Under the pieces are notes generated by a model that saw nothing but the letters and a program-made list of their open reading frames with translations, made no database searches and was not told where the DNA came from. Source: JACVRW01 sp034664125 (GTDB lineage: Bacteria; Actinomycetota; Thermoleophilia; Solirubrobacterales; Thermoleophilaceae). Taken from it: 64,000 nucleotides of DNA. The position numbers and the translations under genes were made by a program. Shown one piece after another: positions 16,566-23,434 of this stretch; position 1 is the first letter of the stretch; each line of letters starts with the position of its first letter. The stretch spans positions 1-64,000 of the forward strand of contig JAXDIG010000023.1 of assembly GCA_034664125.1 (NCBI GenBank). The letters are read 5' to 3'.

Positions 16566-17276
16566 ATGGCAACTTCCGCAACCTCCCCCGCACTACCTGT
16601 GCCGGCACGCCGGCCAGGCGCGCCGATTCGGCGCAGCGGGGCTAAGTCTCAAGGTGAAGTAGAGCTTGATGATCACTACCTGATCGCGCTCGCAAAACAG
16701 GGCCGCAAGGACGCCTACGACCGCATAGTGAAGCGGTATCACGGCTTCGTGAGGCTCAAGGCCTCCTCGTACTTCCTGATCGGCGGGGACTCCGACGATC
16801 TGATCCAAGAGGGCCTCGTCGGGCTCTACAAGGCGGTGCGCGACTACCGCTCCGACCGCGAGTCGAGCTTCCGCAACTTCGCCGAGCTGTGCATCACGCG
16901 GCAGATCATCACCGCCGTGAAGACGTCCACGCGCAACAAGCACACGCCGCTCAACGAGTACGTGTCGTTCTCCCAGACGCCCGCCGCAAGCGGCGGCGAC
17001 GGCGATCCCACGCTCGATGAGCTGCTGCCGGGACCGACCGCTCACGACCCCGTCAATCAGGTGATCTCCTCCGAGGAGCTGCACAGCCTGGTGGCCTGCC
17101 TGTCGAGCGTGCTGTCCGAGTTGGAGAGCTCCGTGCTGTCGCTCTACCTCGACGGGCACAGCTACGAGGCGATCGCCGACCGCCTCGAGTGCGACACGAA
17201 GACGGTCGACAACGCGCTGCAGCGCGTCAAGCGCAAGGTGGGCGCGCATCTGACGTCGCGCCAGGTGCTGCTCTAG
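16566..17276 (+). CDS. sigH: RNA polymerase sigma factor, SigH (sigma-30) type
   Basis: 236 residues. Region 2: LIALAKQGRKDAYDRIVKRYHG, SDDLIQEGLVGLYKAVRDY and FRNFAELCITRQI; region 4: LSSVLSELESSVLSLYLDGHSYEAIADRLECDTKTVDNALQRVKRK, read in parts. Closest in layout to Bacillus SigH, and the gene order cysS-rlmB-sigH supports this. Its role in a non-sporulating actinobacterium is unknown. Start ATG has GAGAGGAG upstream. A basic, Pro/Ala-rich 28-residue extension precedes region 2. Confidence 0.9.
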   Translation: MATSATSPALPVPARRPGAPIRRSGAKSQGEVELDDHYLIALAKQGRKDAYDRIVKRYHGFVRLKASSYFLIGGDSDDLIQEGLVGLYKAVRDYRSDRESSFRNFAELCITRQIITAVKTSTRNKHTPLNEYVSFSQTPAASGGDGDPTLDELLPGPTAHDPVNQVISSEELHSLVACLSSVLSELESSVLSLYLDGHSYEAIADRLECDTKTVDNALQRVKRKVGAHLTSRQVLL

Positions 17277-17339
17277 AACGAACGTCCAGGGCTGGCCGCG
17301 TGCCTGCCGCGCATGGCGGAGGCGACCGACGCATGAAGG

Positions 17340-18095
17340 ATGCGGGTTCGCCCCTCTCTGCTGCTGGTCGTGACCGCCCTTGCCGCGTTCTTCGTGGCTC
17401 AGACGGCGGTGGGCTCACCGCCGCCGGACACGCAGGCGGGCGCGGTCGCCCTCCGGCCCGTCGCGGCGCTGTCCCCAAAGCCCCTGCCCGCGCGCCCGCA
17501 GGGGCACAGGCTGGCGGTCGTGCAGCGCGAGGTCGGCATCAGCGACCGCCCCGGCGGCCCCAGCACCGGGAAGCTCGGCGCGAGCACGGAGTTCGGCTCG
17601 CCCCAGGTCGTGGGAGTGGCGGCAAGTCGCGGTAGCTGGCTGGGAGTGGTCACGAGCGAACGCCCCAACGGCAAGCTGGCTTGGGTACGGCGCGACGACG
17701 CCTTGAGCGTGCGGCGCACGCGCTGGTCGCTGCACGCCGACCTCTCCCAGCGGACCCTCACCCTGCGCCGCAACGGGCGCGCCGTGCGCAGGCTGATGGT
17801 CGCGATCGGCCGCGCCGGCTCCGATACGCCGACCGGGCGCTTCGCCGTCACCGACAAGATCCCCGGTTCGCGCTACGGCGCGTACTACGGGTGCTGTGTC
17901 ATCGCGCTGAGCGGACACCAGCCCAACACGCCGCCCGGCTGGACCGGCGGCAACCGGCTCGCCATCCACGGCACCGACTCCCCGGCGACGATCGGCACTC
18001 CGGCCTCGGCCGGCTGCCTGCGCGCCGCCGACGCGGACCTCCAGGTGCTGATGGCCAAGGTGCCATTGGGCACGCCGGTTTTCATTCGCGGCTGA
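17340..18095 (+). CDS. L,D-transpeptidase (YkuD domain)
   Basis: 251 residues, exported. A signal peptide (PSLLLVVTALAAFFVAQTAVGS) is followed by a linker, an SH3-like segment (about 60-120) and a C-terminal YkuD domain with the catalytic signature HGTDSPATIGTPASAGCLRA (His, Ser, Gly, Cys, Arg). Forms 3-3 cross-links in peptidoglycan or attaches proteins to it. No good ribosome binding site: GAAGG abuts the ATG. Two adjacent Cys (YGCCVIAL) are unusual. Confidence 0.9.
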   Translation: MRVRPSLLLVVTALAAFFVAQTAVGSPPPDTQAGAVALRPVAALSPKPLPARPQGHRLAVVQREVGISDRPGGPSTGKLGASTEFGSPQVVGVAASRGSWLGVVTSERPNGKLAWVRRDDALSVRRTRWSLHADLSQRTLTLRRNGRAVRRLMVAIGRAGSDTPTGRFAVTDKIPGSRYGAYYGCCVIALSGHQPNTPPGWTGGNRLAIHGTDSPATIGTPASAGCLRAADADLQVLMAKVPLGTPVFIRG

Positions 18096-18131
18096 GCGGG
18101 TATCTGCGGTCCCACCCAAAGGAGGGCGAAC

Positions 18132-18305
18132 ATGGTTGGAATCCTGATTACCGTGCTGCTCGCGGTGCTCGTCTACATCATCCTGGCGGCGTTCACGCCG
18201 TCGATCGTGGCCATCGTCGGCGCGATCCTGGTGCTGATCGCCGGCATCCCCAGCGGCGGATTCGGCTTCGGCAGCCGCTGGAGCGGTCGCGGCCGCACGA
18301 TCTAG
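18132..18305 (+). CDS. small membrane protein (57 aa)
   Basis: 57 residues behind a strong ribosome binding site (AAAGGAGGG, 8 bases before ATG). Almost entirely hydrophobic for residues 1-40 (MVGILITVLLAVLVYIILAA, then SIVAIVGAILVLIAGIP), which gives one or two membrane helices, followed by a Gly/Ser/Arg tail. Function unknown. It may be co-transcribed with the L,D-transpeptidase 36 bases upstream. Confidence 0.7.
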   Translation: MVGILITVLLAVLVYIILAAFTPSIVAIVGAILVLIAGIPSGGFGFGSRWSGRGRTI

Positions 18306-18372
18306 GGGTCGCTTCGCCTGAAGCGGCCGTCGCTCGGCGGCCTCGGCGCAGTCGTTCGTCCGAACGTCGTCC

Positions 18373-18378
18373 TAGTGT
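18373..18378 (+). promoter_or_regulatory. -10 hexamer of nuclease gene
   Basis: TAGTGT, 6 bases, then ATG at 18385; no ribosome binding site. Confidence 0.4.
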
Positions 18379-18384
18379 ACGAAC

Positions 18385-18825
18385 ATGCGTTCGCTGCTGG
18401 AGTCACCGGCCGAGCCAAGTGCTCACCCGGTGGATGTAGGGCAACGCACCGAGGCGATTGTCCTCGCCGAGCTGGTGAGGCGCGGCCATCGCGTGCTGTT
18501 GCCATTCGGGGCCAATCATCGATACGACCTTGTAATCGACACGGGCAGTCGCTTTCTTCGCGCCCAGGTCAAGACCGGGCGTTTTCGCTGCGGCAGAATC
18601 TGCTTCAAGACCGCGAGCACGCGCGCCAACACGCTTCGCGCCTTCACGCGCTCGTACGACGGCGAGATCGACCTCTTCCTCGTCTACTGCCCCGACACCG
18701 ACCGGGTTTATGCTCTCGACGTCGATGAGGCCGCCTCATCGGAGGGCGTCCTCCGGGTGGAACCCACGGCTAACGGACAGGTCAAGGGAATCCGCTGGGC
18801 AGCCGACCACGAATTGCCCGCCTAG
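18385..18825 (+). CDS. PD-(D/E)XK nuclease-like protein (group I intron endonuclease type)
   Basis: 146 residues. Layout fits the PD-(D/E)XK family linked to group I intron endonucleases: Glu23 in the first helix (GQRTEAIVLAELVRRGHRVL), RYDLVIDTG with Asp48, then Gln61-Val-Lys63 in RAQVKTGR, and a C-terminal DLFLVYCPDTDRVYALDV strand pair. No intron is seen. The gene has more A/T-rich codons than its neighbours, and its TAG stop is formed by bases 8-10 of the following tRNA gene. Both features suggest acquisition at a tRNA locus. Activity is inferred. Confidence 0.7.
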   Translation: MRSLLESPAEPSAHPVDVGQRTEAIVLAELVRRGHRVLLPFGANHRYDLVIDTGSRFLRAQVKTGRFRCGRICFKTASTRANTLRAFTRSYDGEIDLFLVYCPDTDRVYALDVDEAASSEGVLRVEPTANGQVKGIRWAADHELPA

Positions 18826-18888
18826 CTCAACTGGCAGAGCACTTCACTTGTAATGAAGAGGTTGTCGGTTCGAATCCGACGGCGGGCT
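18816..18888 (+). tRNA. tRNA-Thr (anticodon TGT)
   Basis: Complete cloverleaf: acceptor GCCCGCC pairs with GGCGGGC, D arm GCTC...GAGC, anticodon stem CTTCA/TGAAG with loop CTTGTAA (TGT, reads ACA), T stem GTCGG/CCGAC with loop TTCGAAT. Discriminator base T; no encoded CCA. Its first ten bases overlap the end of the nuclease gene. Confidence 0.96.
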
Positions 18889-18898
18889 CTGAGGAGGG

Positions 18899-19432
18899 CT
18901 AAGGGGCTTCGGTGGCGCCGGCGGCCGCGTGCTCGATGTTGCCGTGGCCGTTGGACGACACCGGCACCTGCTCGAGCGGCTCGAAGCGGTCCTCGGGGTT
19001 GAGACGCCGCTCCAACTCGCCCATCACCAGGCCGAACAGCAGGTGGCGCCACGCGGCTTGGGCGAATGCCCGCCGGTTTCCGCCCATCGTCGCGAGCTCC
19101 GAGCGGGCCGGGTGGTGGCGATCCACCAGCCGGGTGAGCGGCCACGTGGCGAGGTGCTCGCTCAGTGCCGCGGCGGCGCCCGCGGCCTGCGGCGGGCCCG
19201 GGATGAACGGCCGGAGCAGCGTGAACGCCGCACCGAAGGCGGCGCCGTTGGCCATGTGGATGGCCAGCCCGGCGGCCTGCCAGCCGGAGTCGCGTGTGAC
19301 GAGCTTGCCGAGCAGCTCAACGTCGTCGTAGTCGGACCCGAAGAGCCGCTTGTCAAGCGGCTGCTGGGCCGCCCAGACGGCCGCTGCCACTGCCCCAGCG
19401 AGCGCCCCACTTGGAATTCGCCGTAGCTCCAT
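18899..19432 (-). CDS. conserved membrane-associated hypothetical protein
   Basis: 177 residues with Ala/Gly-rich hydrophobic segments (SGALAGAVAAAVWAAQQPL, HMANGAAFGAAFTLLRPF and AAWRHLLFGLVMGEL), so probably three short membrane helices. Conserved-looking points are DKRLFGSDYDDVELLGKL and HPARSELATMGGNRRAF. The C-terminal 35 residues are polar and soluble. No function recognised. A TACGCT hexamer lies 9 bases upstream of the ATG on the minus strand. Confidence 0.75.
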   Translation of the reverse strand: MELRRIPSGALAGAVAAAVWAAQQPLDKRLFGSDYDDVELLGKLVTRDSGWQAAGLAIHMANGAAFGAAFTLLRPFIPGPPQAAGAAAALSEHLATWPLTRLVDRHHPARSELATMGGNRRAFAQAAWRHLLFGLVMGELERRLNPEDRFEPLEQVPVSSNGHGNIEHAAAGATEAP

Positions 19433-19441
19433 GAACCACGC

Positions 19442-19447
19442 AGCGTA
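19442..19447 (-). promoter_or_regulatory. -10 hexamer of membrane protein gene
   Basis: TACGCT on the minus strand, 9 bases before the ATG at 19432. Confidence 0.35.
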
Positions 19448-19480
19448 ACGCCACGCACGGACCCGGGTAGCTCAGTTTCG

Positions 19481-21193
19481 ATGCCGGAGCAGAAAAGCAA
19501 GGGCTTGCTGCGCCCGCGTCCGCTCGCGCTCTATCACGAGCGCACGCGCCGCAGGGGGGTCAATTCGCTCGTCTACTGGCCCATTCGCTGGGTGGTGAAG
19601 CCGAGCATCCTCGTTTACTTCCGCCTGCGCCGGCTCGGGCGCGAGCACATCCCGTCCGGCGGCGTGATCCTCGCGGCCAACCACCGCAGCTTCCTCGATC
19701 CGTTCGCGATCGGCTGCTGCAACCCGCGGCCGATCTACTTCGTCGCGAAGGAGGAGCTGTTTCGCAACCCGCTCCTGGGGTGGTTCTTGAACTGCATGGG
19801 CGCGTTCCCCGTGTGCCGCGGCAAGTCGGACGAGGAATCCGTCAAGACCTCGCTGGCGCTGCTCGAGCGCGGCCAGGCCGTGGTGATCTTCCCCGAGGGG
19901 ACGCGCATCCGGTTCGGGTCGCTTGCCAAGCCGAAGCGCGGCGTCGGGCGCCTGGCGCTCCAGAGCGGCGCGCCGGTTGTGCCGATCGCGATCACCGGCA
20001 GCGAGCACGCCCGCGCCGGCTGGAAGATCAAGCCGGTCCGCGTGCACGTTCGGTTTGGCCCGGCGCTCACCTACCCGCGCGTGGAGGACCCGTCCCCGTT
20101 CCTGGCCGGCGAGGTGACCGAACGCATCTGGCCGTGCGTCGGGCTGCAGTGGGAGTGGCTCGGTGGGCTGCCGCCGCTGCGCACCGCCGCGGTCATCGGC
20201 GGCGGCTCCATGGGCACGGCGATCTCCTCGGTACTCGCCCGCGCCGGGCTCGAGGTGCAGCTCGGCTGCCGCACGACCTCGCAGGCCGCGCGCCTGCTCG
20301 AGGATCGCGAGAACGCCGGGTACCTGCCGGGGGTGGCGCTCGAAAAGGCGATCGAGCCCAAGACCGTCCGTGAAATCGAGTTCGCCGGCGTGGATCTGGT
20401 CGTGCTCGCGGTGCCGTGCAGCAGCCTGCCCGCAGCGATCGGCGAGATCGGCGTCCGGGTCGGCGACCGCAGCGCCGTGCTGGTGGCGTCCAAGGGGCTG
20501 GTGCCGCCGCTCGGCACCACGCCCACCGCCTACGTCGCCGAGCGCGTGCCTGCCCGCGCCGTCGCAAGCCTCGGCGGGCCCGTCCACGCGCGCGAGGCGA
20601 TCGAGATCGGCGCCGCCGTGGTGGTGGCCACCCGCAACCCGGACCTGCGCCGTCAGCTGCGCGAGGTGCTCAACGCAGGCGGCCTGACGGTCGAGACCAC
20701 CGATGACGTGACCGGCGCGGAGCTGGCCGCCTGCGCCAAGAACGCGGCGGCGCTCGCGTCGGGGGCGGCGGGCCTGCGCGGCGCCAACCTCGCCGGCGCC
20801 GCGGCCGGGCGGATCTTCTCGGAGGTGCACGACCTGGCCGTGGCCAGCGGCGGGCGCAGCGAGACCTTCGCCGGCCTGGCCGGCGCCGGCGACCTGGTGG
20901 CCACCGCGATCGCCGAGGGCAGCCGCAACCGCCGCGCGGGCGAGCTGGTCGGCGCCGGCATGCCGGCTGGGCAGGTCGAGGCTGCCGTGCGGCAGACCGC
21001 CGAGTCCCTGGCGACCGTGCCCCTGCTCAGCGAGGCGTTCGCCCGCGAGGGCATCGACGCCCCCATCACGACCGGCCTGCGCCGCGTGCTAGCGGGCGAG
21101 GCATCGCCCGAGCAGTGGCTCGAGAGCGTTGTGCAGCGCGAAGCCGGAGCGGAGCACCCGCGCCGCCTGACCGCGCGTGGGTCCGCCGTCTAG
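19481..21193 (+). CDS. bifunctional 1-acylglycerol-3-phosphate acyltransferase / glycerol-3-phosphate dehydrogenase (PlsC-GpsA fusion)
   Basis: 570 residues in one open frame. Residues 1-225 are a PlsC-type acyltransferase: NHRSFLD at 67-73 (NHxxxxD motif), FPEGTRIRFGS near 137, and VVPIAITGSE. Residues about 235-560 are an NAD(P)-dependent glycerol-3-phosphate dehydrogenase: Rossmann loop IGGGSMGTAISSVLARAG, VASKGLVPP, GGPVHAREA, the catalytic-Lys region ACAKNAAALASG, and GLAGAGDLVATAIAEGSRNRRAGEL. The product could make glycerol-3-phosphate and also acylate lysophosphatidate. No frameshift or internal start stands out at the junction (WLGGLPPLRTAAVIGGG). The downstream sigma gene uses the TAG stop as part of its promoter. 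Confidence 0.92.
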   Translation: MPEQKSKGLLRPRPLALYHERTRRRGVNSLVYWPIRWVVKPSILVYFRLRRLGREHIPSGGVILAANHRSFLDPFAIGCCNPRPIYFVAKEELFRNPLLGWFLNCMGAFPVCRGKSDEESVKTSLALLERGQAVVIFPEGTRIRFGSLAKPKRGVGRLALQSGAPVVPIAITGSEHARAGWKIKPVRVHVRFGPALTYPRVEDPSPFLAGEVTERIWPCVGLQWEWLGGLPPLRTAAVIGGGSMGTAISSVLARAGLEVQLGCRTTSQAARLLEDRENAGYLPGVALEKAIEPKTVREIEFAGVDLVVLAVPCSSLPAAIGEIGVRVGDRSAVLVASKGLVPPLGTTPTAYVAERVPARAVASLGGPVHAREAIEIGAAVVVATRNPDLRRQLREVLNAGGLTVETTDDVTGAELAACAKNAAALASGAAGLRGANLAGAAAGRIFSEVHDLAVASGGRSETFAGLAGAGDLVATAIAEGSRNRRAGELVGAGMPAGQVEAAVRQTAESLATVPLLSEAFAREGIDAPITTGLRRVLAGEASPEQWLESVVQREAGAEHPRRLTARGSAV

Positions 21194-21196
21194 GCT
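21191..21196 (+). promoter_or_regulatory. -10 hexamer of ECF sigma gene, sharing the upstream TAG stop
   Basis: TAGGCT followed by 9 bases and GTG at 21206; the first three bases are the PlsC-GpsA stop. Confidence 0.45.
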
Positions 21197-21205
21197 GCGC
21201 AATGA

Positions 21206-21763
21206 GTGGACGACGTAGTCGACAAGCAGCGACTCGATCGCGACTTCACGGAGCTCTACCGGGCCCACCTGCGCGACGTCTACTCGTACGCCTACTACCG
21301 GATCGGCAACCACCACGACGCGGAGGATCTGACCGAGCAGACCTTCCTGCAGGCCTACCGCCACTTCGATCGCGCGCAGCGCGAGTCGAACGGCCGGCCG
21401 CTGCGGCCGTGGCTGATCCGCATCGCCCACAACCTTGCCGCCAACTACTACCGCGACCGCTCCAGGCGACCGGTCACGCAGCTCGACGACGCCGCGATCA
21501 TCTCGTCCCCGCACGGGACCGAGGAGATGGTCGAGGGGCGCGAGGAGGTCAAGGAGGTGCTGCGGGGCGTCTCGGAGCTTCCGGACGACCGCCGCGAGGC
21601 GCTGATCATGCGCTTCGCGCTGGACATGGACAACCGGGAGATCGCGCGGGCGCTGGGGCGCTCCGAAGGCGCGACCAAGGTGTTGATCCACAGGGCGATC
21701 AAGCAGCTGGAGCAGGGCTTGGAAGAGGAGTCGGCAGGCGATGAGGCGGGTGTGGAGCAATGA
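21206..21763 (+). CDS. ECF-type RNA polymerase sigma factor
   Basis: 185 residues. Region 2 (FTELYRAHLRDVYSYAYYRIGNHHDAEDLTEQTFLQAYRHF) and region 4 (LPDDRREALIMRFALDMDNREIARALGRSEGATKVLIHRAIKQLEQ) are both clear when read in parts. GTG start. Its stop overlaps the ATG of the next gene (ATGA), whose product has one membrane helix and is the natural candidate for its anti-sigma factor. Confidence 0.93.
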   Translation: MDDVVDKQRLDRDFTELYRAHLRDVYSYAYYRIGNHHDAEDLTEQTFLQAYRHFDRAQRESNGRPLRPWLIRIAHNLAANYYRDRSRRPVTQLDDAAIISSPHGTEEMVEGREEVKEVLRGVSELPDDRREALIMRFALDMDNREIARALGRSEGATKVLIHRAIKQLEQGLEEESAGDEAGVEQ

Positions 21764-22095
21764 GTGACGCGGAGCGGGTCGAGCGGCTGCTGAAGATGGC
21801 GTTCGCGCCGGTGGAGCCGCCGGAGGCGCTCTCCGACCGCCTCGAGCGCGGCCTCACCGAGATGGCCGACGCGGCGGCCGGCGAGCTGGCCGAGTGGGAG
21901 CTGTCCGCGATGAGCGACCCGCGCAACTGGGTCCGCCCGGCGGCAGCCGTCGTGGTCGGCGGGATCGCGGCCGGCGGACTGGTGCTGGTGCGCGCCCGTC
22001 AGCATCAGAAGAAGCGCAACAGCTCCGGGCTGAAGTCGCTGGAGCGCTCGCTGCGCGACGTCGCGGACGACCTCGAGAAGCGGCTGCGCGGCTAG
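21760..22095 (+). CDS. putative membrane-anchored anti-sigma factor (111 aa)
   Basis: 111 residues: a cytosolic helical N-terminus (AERVERLLKMAFAPVEPPEALSDRLERGL), one membrane helix (AAAVVVGGIAAGGLVLV, about 62-78) and a basic tail ending DLEKRLRG. No zinc-binding HxxxCxxC motif, so assignment as anti-sigma rests only on coupling to the sigma gene. Its last 31 bases are duplicated at 22652. Confidence 0.75.
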   Translation: MSDAERVERLLKMAFAPVEPPEALSDRLERGLTEMADAAAGELAEWELSAMSDPRNWVRPAAAVVVGGIAAGGLVLVRARQHQKKRNSSGLKSLERSLRDVADDLEKRLRG

Positions 22096-22097
22096 CG
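22067..22097. repeat. 31-bp direct repeat, copy 1
   Basis: Identical over 31 bases to 22652-22682 (begins ACGACCTCGAGAAGCGG, ends GGCTAGCG). The GGCTAGC core supplies stop codons for the plus-strand gene and the minus-strand gene at 22092. Confidence 0.9.
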
Positions 22098-22610
22098 GGA
22101 CGGGCCGGCGAGGGGCCGGGCCTGGTCCGCCTCGGGGTCGAATAGCACGCGCCTACCGTGGGCGCGCTCCCAGCGCCGGACCTGTATCAGCGCGACCAGC
22201 GCGGCGATCGCGTAGCCAAATTGCTGACCCGGAACGATGAGGGCGCCGACGTTCGAGTTGTCGGCGATCCACGCGATCAGCACACAGATGGGCGCGAGGA
22301 CCAGAAGCCAGAGAGCCGAGGAGAATTTCACTTGCCTGGATTCGACCGTCATGCCCAGCGGCGCCTCCTGCAGCGTGCCGTGCGGGACCAGGTGGGCCGT
22401 GTCGCGGAGGTAGTCCAGCGCTCCGAGGACCGCCGCCCCCGCGACCGCGCCGGCGATCATGTCGCGCGGGCGCCAGTCGAAGACGGCCACCTCGACGGCG
22501 GCGAGCCCGAGCCCGATCAGCGGCGCAACTACCGCTGCCTGGCCGAGCGTCGGCGCGGCTTCCGCCAGCGCTTCGACACGCGGGACCGGGTCGCTGCTCG
22601 CCACCGCCAC
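22092..22610 (-). CDS. hypothetical membrane protein within a repeat-bounded segment
   Basis: 172 residues with four likely membrane helices (AAVVAPLIGLGLAAVEVAVF, MIAGAVAGAAVLGALDYL, ALWLLVLAPICVLIAWIA, YAIAALVALIQV) and a basic C-terminus. No family recognised. The codon pattern is somewhat less GC-biased than its neighbours (for example around 22220-22360). It lies wholly inside a segment bounded by 31-bp direct repeats, so it was probably inserted or duplicated into place. No clear ribosome binding site. Confidence 0.65.
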   Translation of the reverse strand: MAVASSDPVPRVEALAEAAPTLGQAAVVAPLIGLGLAAVEVAVFDWRPRDMIAGAVAGAAVLGALDYLRDTAHLVPHGTLQEAPLGMTVESRQVKFSSALWLLVLAPICVLIAWIADNSNVGALIVPGQQFGYAIAALVALIQVRRWERAHGRRVLFDPEADQARPLAGPSR

Positions 22611-22651
22611 TCGACAATCGTAGACCGGTCAGCGCCCGCAGCGCGGGGGGA

Positions 22652-22682
22652 ACGACCTCGAGAAGCGGCTGCGCGGCTAGCG
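22652..22682. repeat. 31-bp direct repeat, copy 2
   Basis: Identical to 22067-22097, 585 bases downstream. Contains the stop codon of the minus-strand methyltransferase gene (22677-22679). Confidence 0.9.
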
Positions 22683-23396
22683 CAGCCAGAGGCGGATCGC
22701 GACCACGCGTGCGATCCGCTTGAGCCCCGTTCGCTCGGGCACCTCCATCACCCGCGCCCCCAACGGCGACCGCGAGGTGCCGTCGACGAACGCCAAGCTG
22801 GAGGCGTCGAGGAACTTGCCGTCGAAGCCGGCGAGCAGCGCGCGCGCGTCGCGCTCCAGCTCGTCGACCGGCTGCCCGCCCGCCGTCGCGTAGAACCCGA
22901 GCGAGATCGCGACCGGATCGCCGGGGTGGGCGTAGGAGAAGCTCGTGAAGGCCGGGAACCCGGCGTCGGAGAGCAGCTCCGCGACCTCGTCGGTGTCGAA
23001 CAGCGACTTGTGGAGCTGCTCGAAGTAGGCGTTCGGCGCGACCAGCTCGGGGTCGCCGTGCGTGTACCAGTACGCGTTGTAGAGGTTGAAAACCGGCCCG
23101 ATCGTGCCCGGGCCGCCGTTCAGGTAGAGCTCGGCGATCGCGCGGAAGTTAGGCAGCCCCAGATAGCAAACGAAGCCGTCGGCGGCGAGAGCACGGCGTA
23201 CGGAGCGCAGATGCGCGACGCGCTTGCCGCGCGGCAGGTGCTCGAAGAACGCGTTGCTGACGATTCCGGACGCGTCCTCGATGCCGGTGACCTCGGTCAG
23301 GTCGGCGACGAGGTCGGTCGCCTCGCTGGGCTCGATGTCGACGTTGGTCCAGCCCTCCAGGCGAGTGCGGCCGCAGCCGAGGTTGTAGCGCCCCAT
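22677..23396 (-). CDS. class I SAM-dependent methyltransferase-like protein
   Basis: 239 residues. N-terminal RYNLGCGRTRLEGWTNVDIEP is a shortened SAM-binding motif I with the acidic motif II residue; SNAFFEHLPRGKRVAHLRSVRRAL is the post-motif II helix found in glycan-associated methyltransferases. The C-terminal half (residues 120-239) is unlike standard methyltransferases. Substrate unknown. ATG at 23396 chosen because motif I starts at residue 3; a TAGGAT hexamer lies 10 bases upstream. The gene ends within a 31-bp repeat. Confidence 0.8.
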   Translation of the reverse strand: MGRYNLGCGRTRLEGWTNVDIEPSEATDLVADLTEVTGIEDASGIVSNAFFEHLPRGKRVAHLRSVRRALAADGFVCYLGLPNFRAIAELYLNGGPGTIGPVFNLYNAYWYTHGDPELVAPNAYFEQLHKSLFDTDEVAELLSDAGFPAFTSFSYAHPGDPVAISLGFYATAGGQPVDELERDARALLAGFDGKFLDASSLAFVDGTSRSPLGARVMEVPERTGLKRIARVVAIRLWLR

Positions 23397-23434
23397 GAGC
23401 GGCGCAATCCTAGCCACGCGGGCGGGCACCCCCG

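Noticed and set aside
18816..18888. tRNA-Thr as an attachment site of an integrated element
   Set aside because: No integrase, no duplicated tRNA 3' end nearby, and the overlapping gene is at the 5' side, opposite to usual integration.
22092..22610. Insertion sequence between the 31-bp repeats
   Set aside because: The encoded product is a membrane protein without transposase motifs, and the repeats are direct with no terminal inverted repeats.
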